Assembly (NCBI GenBank): GCA_020216845.1
Contig: JAIWNK010000128.1
Location: forward strand, 1 to 18,980
DNA length: 18,980 nt
Direction of reading: 5' to 3'
Source: Anaerolinea sp.
GTDB taxonomy: Bacteria > Chloroflexota > Anaerolineae > Anaerolineales > Anaerolineaceae
Shown here piece after piece: positions 14,513-18,980 of this stretch; position 1 is the first letter of the stretch; every line of letters starts with the position of its first letter. Both the position numbers and the translations under genes were made by a program. A model generated the notes under the pieces. It was not told the origin of the DNA and made no database searches. It saw only the letters and a list, made by a program, of their open reading frames with translations.

Positions 14513-15917
14513 CAGCTGTCAACCAACCAAGCGAAAGCCAGTAATAGGGCAGGGCAAAGGTATCCAGGCTGAAGCCTTCCATCAACAGACCTATCAGGAC
14601 AAACAGACCCACCCAACCGAATGTGCGCCACACAAGCTGATTGGATCGGCGCAGGCGTTGTGCTGCCAAAAACAGCAGGTAGAGCCAGCTGATGAATAGC
14701 CCAAAGCCGAGTGTGCCCGTTTCACTGAGGAGGCGGATCCACAAGCTGAGCGTGTTGGGTAGTTCGTTGGATATATACATTTTATGCGGTTCGGCCATTG
14801 TCCAGCCGATGGGCGGCAGTACCTGAGGAAAGAAAAAGCCTGCATTGCCCAGGCCAACGCCAAAAATTGGGTGTTGACTGAAAATGTCAAGCCCGGCCTG
14901 CCAGAAGATGGCCCTCTCGCCAAAAAACAGTTTGTGGGCCAGGTCGTTGAAGCTCGCTTTTTGTAGGAGCATGGGAAGTGCGTCTTGCATCCGTAAATCG
15001 TTTTGCAAGTAGAAAGAAACCCCAACCAATGCGGTTAGCATTGCCAGAAAGATCAGAATGCCCCATAAGCCGAAACGAAAGACAGCTGGCCGCTGATTGG
15101 GAAAACGCTGGCTAAGTTTTCTGCTCAGCGCGTTGACGCCACGCTGCCCAAGAGATAGGGCGACGATTGCAGCCATCATTCCAAAAGCGACCAGCGATCC
15201 GCGCGCATAAGAAAAATAGAGCACAATCAGGCCAACGGGCAGCAGTAAATTTTCCAGGGAGATTGCTGGTAGGTGGAAGAGCTTTCGCTTTGGATAGGCC
15301 GAAAGGCCGGTTTGTGTGCAGGCAAGCCAGATTGGCAGATAGAGCATGGTCAGTTGGTGACCAAGCCAGGAGGGTTCATAGGCCAGGCCGGTGGCGCGCC
15401 AGTTATACAAAACACCGCTGGCAGAAATAAAACGTTGCACTTGCCACATCCAATCGGGATACGTATCATGGCAAATATTCCAGGCAAGTATTTGTGCCAG
15501 GGACCAAAGCAGGAGCAAAATTCCACCAGCGTTGAACCAGCGCAGGTTCCATTGTAAGTCTGAAAGCGTGGCGCTGACAAGATAAAAGCACAGACCGCAG
15601 CCGAGTGTGAAAAAACCGGTTAGCGCAACGCCAACACGGCTTGCTTCCTTGAAAGGAGGAATGGGAATAAAGAAGGCTAGCAAGGTGGAGGTCAGAGCTG
15701 CCAGGGTAAAGGTTAGGAGGGGCAAAGTAAGTCGGGGAAGTTTTCGCTTGCGTAATAAGATGGGCATCAGCCCCATGGCAAAGAGGATGGCAGCCAATGG
15801 GAGGGCTGGTGGGGCTATCATTGTCCCTCCCAGGATGCGAGACAAAAACGGCAGACTGGTGAAGGGCAAAAGAACAAGCAGAAGCGCCCAGAGCAGGCGC
15901 TGAAGGCGTTCAAACAC
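14409..15917 (-). CDS. O-antigen ligase / Wzy-type polysaccharide polymerase
   Basis: A 502-residue membrane protein with about twelve segments and the Wzy_C (O-antigen ligase/polymerase) layout. YEPSWLGHQ at 180-188 and YARGS at 237-241 lie in the first half. A large extracytoplasmic loop ends with IFSQHPIFGVGLGNAGFF (345-362), the family's HP-x-x-G-x-G-x-G signature. LLSETGTLGFG at 396-406 opens the next helix. It should polymerise lipid-linked repeats or ligate a glycan outside the membrane. The start is GTG 15917-15915, with GAGGG (plus-strand 15925-15929) seven bases upstream, overlapping the end of the Wzz-like gene by 8 bp. The last 33 residues are polar and rich in Ala, Pro and Glu. 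They are coded within the 3' end of the convergent gene, which suggests a late extension past an older stop. Confidence 0.85.
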   Translation of the reverse strand: MFERLQRLLWALLLVLLPFTSLPFLSRILGGTMIAPPALPLAAILFAMGLMPILLRKRKLPRLTLPLLTFTLAALTSTLLAFFIPIPPFKEASRVGVALTGFFTLGCGLCFYLVSATLSDLQWNLRWFNAGGILLLLWSLAQILAWNICHDTYPDWMWQVQRFISASGVLYNWRATGLAYEPSWLGHQLTMLYLPIWLACTQTGLSAYPKRKLFHLPAISLENLLLPVGLIVLYFSYARGSLVAFGMMAAIVALSLGQRGVNALSRKLSQRFPNQRPAVFRFGLWGILIFLAMLTALVGVSFYLQNDLRMQDALPMLLQKASFNDLAHKLFFGERAIFWQAGLDIFSQHPIFGVGLGNAGFFFPQVLPPIGWTMAEPHKMYISNELPNTLSLWIRLLSETGTLGFGLFISWLYLLFLAAQRLRRSNQLVWRTFGWVGLFVLIGLLMEGFSLDTFALPYYWLSLGWLTAASDMYDSSRTRALAADSATPPVENEATPEAPARE

Positions 15918-16722
15918 TGTGCTTCCCTCGACGGATGAGGCGCTCCGGCAGTTGCCAGGTCAGCAACAAAACACCGCTCAACAATCCCAACAAACCGCCG
16001 GCAAGGATGAGGTTGCGGCGCGCAAATTGAACAGGTTGCAAGGGGAGCTCGGCAGGCTGTGGTGCAATGGCGCGCAGTCCGGGGAAGAAGCCGCGTCCAG
16101 CCTGGCGTTCAGCCATGATTTGTTGGGAAGTTTCTTGGATGGCTGTCTGCAAGACAGCCAGGTCGGTTGGGCAAATTGCAGGGGCTGAAATCGAGAGGGC
16201 TGCCTCGGCCAGGCAACCGCTGAGACCATCCAAATGGCGTTGTAGGGCTTCGGCGGCCATGGCATGGCTTTCGGCGGCTTGCAGGTCGGCAAAGGCAAGC
16301 TCAGCCCAGCGATTCACCAGCCAGGTTGCCTGTTGTGGGTCTTCTAGTTGCACACGCAGGACGTAACTTTGCCCTTTTCGTTCCAGAAAAGCGCGTTCAG
16401 CCAGGCGGTCGCCTGTTAGCGAGATTCCAGCAGCCTGAGCGTCTTGCAGCAGTTGGCGGCGCAAGCTGGGGGCATCAAGGATATTGCCCACAGCATTGAT
16501 GACCATATCAAGCTCATCTTCGCTGGGGGTGCCGGTGCGGCTTAGGTCGAGGCTGAGGGTGATTTGCAGCCGTGCCTCATAACGAGCTGGTGTGGCGAGG
16601 CTGAATAACCAACCCAGGCAGGCACCGAGCAGCGCGAGGGCAACGATCCATGGCCAATGCTGCAAGGCGTATTCGAGAGCATCTGGCGAAGGATGGGAAG
16701 AAGGTGAATGCGCTGTGTGCAT
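15910..16722 (-). CDS. Wzz-like chain-length determinant (no kinase domain)
   Basis: A 270-residue protein with the polysaccharide co-polymerase layout. There is a membrane helix at about 24-45 and a large extracytoplasmic domain with helical, Ala- and Gln-rich stretches. A proline-rich segment PQPAELPLQPVQF (about 221-233) comes just before a second helix at 237-256, and a short basic tail ends in RRGKHSV. Proteins of this kind set polymer length together with Wzy, whose gene follows on the same strand with an 8-bp overlap. No Wzc-type tyrosine kinase domain is fused. The start at ATG 16722 puts the first helix close to the N-terminus and leaves 68 bp to rfbC. An in-frame ATG at 16806 would overlap rfbC and is rejected. 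No clear SD is seen. Confidence 0.82.
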   Translation of the reverse strand: MHTAHSPSSHPSPDALEYALQHWPWIVALALLGACLGWLFSLATPARYEARLQITLSLDLSRTGTPSEDELDMVINAVGNILDAPSLRRQLLQDAQAAGISLTGDRLAERAFLERKGQSYVLRVQLEDPQQATWLVNRWAELAFADLQAAESHAMAAEALQRHLDGLSGCLAEAALSISAPAICPTDLAVLQTAIQETSQQIMAERQAGRGFFPGLRAIAPQPAELPLQPVQFARRNLILAGGLLGLLSGVLLLTWQLPERLIRRGKHSV

Positions 16723-16750
16723 AGTTTTGCCAAGAAAGATGTTGAGGGGC

Positions 16751-16759
16751 AGTATACCA
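16751..16759 (-). promoter_or_regulatory. Extended -10 element (TGG-TATACT) for the Wzz/Wzy genes
   Basis: Read on the minus strand, TGGTATACT has the TGn extension and a five-of-six match to TATAAT. Transcription would start near 16744, about 22 nt before ATG 16722. No good -35 box is visible. Confidence 0.45.
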
Positions 16760-16765
16760 CTTTTC

Positions 16766-16774
16766 TGATATAAT
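16766..16774 (+). promoter_or_regulatory. Extended -10 element (TGA-TATAAT) for rfbCBA
   Basis: A perfect -10 hexamer with TGn extension, 16 bases before ATG 16791. Transcription would begin near 16781, leaving a leader of about 10 nt that is mostly the SD-like AGAGG at 16781-16785. TTGAGG at 16742-16747 is a poor -35 candidate because the spacing is 21. Confidence 0.6.
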
Positions 16775-16790
16775 AGCGGCAGAGGATGAA

Positions 16791-17339
16791 ATGCAATTTG
16801 TTGCAACAGAAATCGAAGAAGTTGTTTTAATTGAGCCCAAAGTTTTTGGGGATGGACGCGGTTTCTTCATGGAGACCTATCAGCAACGTTTGTTTGCTGA
16901 GCATGGATTGCCAACGCATTTTGTGCAGGATAATCATTCTGGCAGTCGTCAGGGAATTTTGCGTGGCTTGCATTATCAGGTCGTTCAACCGCAGGGAAAG
17001 TTGGTGCGGGTGGTGGTTGGGGAAGTTTTTGATGTGGCTGTAGATTTAAGGCGTAGCTCGGCAAGCTTTGGACGGTGGGTGGGCCGGGTGCTTTCAGCTG
17101 AAAATCACGCCATGTTGTGGGTGCCGCCGGGGTTTGCGCATGGCTTTTATGTGCTGAGTGAGTGGGCGGAGGTTTTGTACAAAGCGACCGATTTTTATGC
17201 GCCGCAGTATGAGCGCTGTTTGATTTGGAATGACGCGACAGTGGGGGTGCAGTGGCCACTTTTGGGAGGACAGCCGCCCTTGCTTTCGGCGAAGGATGGG
17301 CAGGGAAAAGCCTGGCAAGAACAAGACTTTTTTGATTGA
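16791..17339 (+). CDS. rfbC: dTDP-4-dehydrorhamnose 3,5-epimerase
   Basis: A 182-residue cupin enzyme that converts dTDP-4-dehydro-6-deoxy-glucose to dTDP-4-dehydro-rhamnose, the third step of dTDP-L-rhamnose synthesis. Family landmarks are FGDGRGFFMETY at 19-30, QDNHSGSRQGILRGLHYQ at 46-63 with the catalytic base His61, VVVGEVFDVAVDLR at 74-87, WVPPGFAHGF at 110-119, LYKATDFYAP at 129-138 with the expected catalytic Tyr130, and LSAKDG at 165-170 with Asp169. The length is normal. ATG 16791 is preceded by AGAGG at 16781-16785. It is the first of three tightly linked rhamnose genes and is divergent from the Wzz-like gene. Confidence 0.96.
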   Translation: MQFVATEIEEVVLIEPKVFGDGRGFFMETYQQRLFAEHGLPTHFVQDNHSGSRQGILRGLHYQVVQPQGKLVRVVVGEVFDVAVDLRRSSASFGRWVGRVLSAENHAMLWVPPGFAHGFYVLSEWAEVLYKATDFYAPQYERCLIWNDATVGVQWPLLGGQPPLLSAKDGQGKAWQEQDFFD

Positions 17340-17349
17340 GGAGCCATAG

Positions 17350-18426
17350 ATGAAAAATGTTTTGGTGACCGGTGGGGCGGGCTTCATTGGTAGTAATTTT
17401 GTGCGCTTCTTGCTTGAGCATGAGCCGGAAGTGCGGGTGATCAATCTGGACGCTCTGACCTACGCCGGGAGTTTGGAAAACTTGCAGCACTTGCCGGATG
17501 AAGGACGACATGAGTTCATCCATGGGGATATTTGTGATCGGGCGCTGGTGGAAGATGTGTTGCGCCGCTTTGAAGTGGATACGGTTGTGCATTTTGCGGC
17601 GGAATCGCATGTGGATCGTTCGATTTTGGGGCCGGGGTTGTTTGTGCAAACGAATGTGGTCGGCACATTTACTTTGTTAGACTCGGCGCGCTTGTTTTGG
17701 AAAGAGCGCCCCGACTTGTTGCCCGGGGCGCGTTTTCACCATGTTTCAACGGATGAGGTGTTTGGTACACTTGGGCCGAATGATCCGCCCTTCAATGAAC
17801 AGACGCCTTATGCGCCCAATTCGCCCTATTCGGCCTCAAAGGCAGCAAGTGATCATCTGGCGCGGGCTTATTTTCACACCTATGGGCTGCCGGTGACGAT
17901 TAGCAATTGCACCAACAATTATGGGCCTTATCAGTTCCCTGAAAAATTGATTCCTTTGATGGTTTTGAATGCATTGGAGGGCAAACGGTTGCCCGTATAT
18001 GGGGATGGAATGCAGGTGCGTGATTGGTTGTATGTGGAGGATCACTGCGAGGCGATTTATCGTGTTTTGATGCAGGGTCGAGTTGGCGAAACCTATGCAA
18101 TTGGCGGCAATAATCAGCCGCCGAACATTGAGATTGTGCATACCATTTGTGCTGTGATGGATGAGTTGCATCCGCAGGGCGCGCCGCATGAGCGGTTGAT
18201 TGAATATGTGACCGACCGGCCAGGACATGACCGGCGGTACGCTATGGCGATTGATAAGATCCGCAGTGAATTGGGCTGGCAACCGCGTCAGACGTTGGCA
18301 AGTGGTTTGCGCAAGACGGTGGCCTGGTATTTGGAAAATCCTGCCTGGGTGGCCGCGATTCGAGAGCGGTCAGATTATCAGACCTGGATGCAAAAGAATT
18401 ATGCCGAACGAGGAGCAAAGAAATGA
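17350..18426 (+). CDS. rfbB: dTDP-glucose 4,6-dehydratase
   Basis: A 358-residue extended short-chain dehydrogenase/reductase that makes dTDP-4-dehydro-6-deoxy-glucose from dTDP-glucose. The NAD-binding motif GGAGFIGS is at 8-15. [11 protein letters not shown] at 81-91, STDEVFG at 133-139 (Asp135 and Glu136 take part in dehydration), and [11 protein letters not shown] at 160-170 with the YxxxK pair follow. [17 protein letters not shown] at 186-202 is the sugar-nucleotide side signature of RmlB. Length and motif order are normal. GAGGAG at 17338-17343 overlaps the rfbC stop codon and lies six bases before ATG 17350, so the two genes are probably translationally coupled. rfbA follows with an ATGA overlap. 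Confidence 0.97.
   Translation: MKNVLVTGGAGFIGSNFVRFLLEHEPEVRVINLDALTYAGSLENLQHLPDEGRHEFIHGDICDRALVEDVLRRFEVDTVVHFAAESHVDRSILGPGLFVQTNVVGTFTLLDSARLFWKERPDLLPGARFHHVSTDEVFGTLGPNDPPFNEQTPYAPNSPYSASKAASDHLARAYFHTYGLPVTISNCTNNYGPYQFPEKLIPLMVLNALEGKRLPVYGDGMQVRDWLYVEDHCEAIYRVLMQGRVGETYAIGGNNQPPNIEIVHTICAVMDELHPQGAPHERLIEYVTDRPGHDRRYAMAIDKIRSELGWQPRQTLASGLRKTVAWYLENPAWVAAIRERSDYQTWMQKNYAERGAKK
18411..18415 (+). promoter_or_regulatory. SD sequence AGGAG for rfbA
   Basis: AGGAG lies seven bases before ATG 18423, inside the last codons of rfbB, and fixes the rfbA start. Confidence 0.7.
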
Positions 18427-18980
18427 AGGGGATCATTTTGGCGGGTGGAAAAGGAACACGCTTGTATCCGGCAACGCTGGGCGTGAGCAAGCAAATGTTG
18501 CCGGTGTATGACAAGCCAATGATTTACTATCCGCTTTCGATGCTGATGCTTGCCGGAATCCGTGAGGTGTTGGTGATCAGCACACCGGAGGATTTGCCAG
18601 GTTTTCGGCGGGCGTTGGGGAGCGGGGCGCAGTGGGGGCTGCAATTTTCGTATGCTGAGCAGGCCGAACCGCGTGGGCTGGCAGAGGCGTTTTTGATTGG
18701 GCGAGAATTTATTGCCGGGCAACCGAGTTGCCTGATTTTGGGCGATAATATCTTCTATGGGCATGGGTTGCCGGCGTTGTTGCGTCAGGCAGCGCAATTA
18801 GAGCAAGGGGCCACTGTATTTGCCTATCCGGTGCGCGATCCGCAGCGCTATGGCGTGGTGGCGTTTGATGATCAATTCCGTGCGATCAGTTTAGAGGAGA
18901 AGCCGCAGCAGCCAAAATCAAATTATGCTGTGCCGGGTGTCTATTTCTATGATGAAACGGTTTGTGAGCGGGCAGCTTCG
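18423..18980 (+). CDS. rfbA: Glucose-1-phosphate thymidylyltransferase, N-terminal part (truncated by window edge)
   Basis: The frame stays open for 186 codons to the last base of the window, so about 100 residues of the usual 290 or so are missing. The protein starts [16 protein letters not shown], the nucleotide-binding signature of Rml[21 protein letters not shown] follows, where the conserved Lys contacts the phosphates. Further on are [14 protein letters not shown] and LGDNIFYG, whose Asp binds Mg. [10 protein letters not shown] and [17 protein letters not shown] are also clear. The enzyme joins dTTP and glucose-1-phosphate to give dTDP-glucose, the first step of rhamnose synthesis. ATG 18423 overlaps the rfbB stop (ATGA). 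The order C-B-A suggests that rfbD lies beyond the edge. Confidence 0.97.
   Translation, partial: MKGIILAGGKGTRLYPATLGVSKQMLPVYDKPMIYYPLSMLMLAGIREVLVISTPEDLPGFRRALGSGAQWGLQFSYAEQAEPRGLAEAFLIGREFIAGQPSCLILGDNIFYGHGLPALLRQAAQLEQGATVFAYPVRDPQRYGVVAFDDQFRAISLEEKPQQPKSNYAVPGVYFYDETVCERAAS

Noticed and set aside
16723..16806. Upstream start at 16806 for the Wzz-like protein
   Set aside because: It would run over the rfbC start and over both divergent -10 elements, and add 28 residues ahead of the normal Wzz N-terminus.
1..18980. CRISPR array, tRNA, rRNA, insertion sequence or attachment site
   Set aside because: I read for repeated spacers, cloverleaf-like stretches, transposase motifs and terminal inverted repeats and saw none; nearly every base is in a supported gene.

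Overview
The window is one almost gap-free cell-surface polysaccharide (or S-layer/lipid glycan) biosynthesis locus. The coding strand of most genes is unusually rich in G and T, with TTG for leucine and GCG, GTG and GGG codons. TATAAT-like -10 elements sit very close to start codons. The mix of polytopic GT-C glycosyltransferases, lysylphosphatidylglycerol-synthase-TM-like proteins and an HprK-like ATPase is reminiscent of Chloroflexota (Anaerolineae-type) genomes. That placement is an inference from style; no rRNA or marker gene is present to prove it.

Layout. (1) Positions 1-3015, plus strand: the 3' end of a Wzx-type flippase, a GT4 glycosyltransferase and a GT-C-like membrane protein. 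(2) Positions 3064-14512, plus strand: eight genes joined by start/stop overlaps or a 1-bp gap. They are a GtrB/DPM1-like GT2 polyprenyl-phosphate glycosyltransferase, a second GT4 enzyme, an HprK-like P-loop protein, an UPF0104/LPG-synthase-TM protein, a GT-C protein, a second UPF0104 protein, and two more large GT-C-like membrane proteins. (3) Positions 14409-16722, minus strand: a Wzz-like chain-length regulator followed by an O-antigen-ligase/Wzy-type polymerase. The 3' end of the latter overlaps the convergent plus-strand operon by 104 bp. (4) From 16791, plus strand: rfbC, rfbB and rfbA for dTDP-L-rhamnose, with rfbA running off the right edge (rfbD would be expected next). No stretch over 300 bp lacks a gene. 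No tRNA, rRNA, CRISPR array or insertion sequence was seen.

How it may work together. dTDP-rhamnose and other nucleotide sugars feed cytoplasmic GT4 enzymes that build a lipid-linked repeat. Wzx flips the repeat, and Wzy and Wzz polymerise it and set its length. In parallel, the GT2 enzyme would charge polyprenyl phosphate with single sugars. The four GT-C proteins would use these outside the membrane, possibly after flipping by the two UPF0104 paralogues. This last step is a hypothesis.

Most notable signals: a ten-G homopolymer at codons 17-20 of the last GT-C gene, where loss of one G gives an immediate stop (candidate phase variation); an extended -10 element encoded in the last codons of one gene only 8 nt before the next ATG; two opposed extended -10 elements packed into 24 bp between the Wzz-like gene and rfbC; and the interleaved UPF0104/GT-C arrangement.
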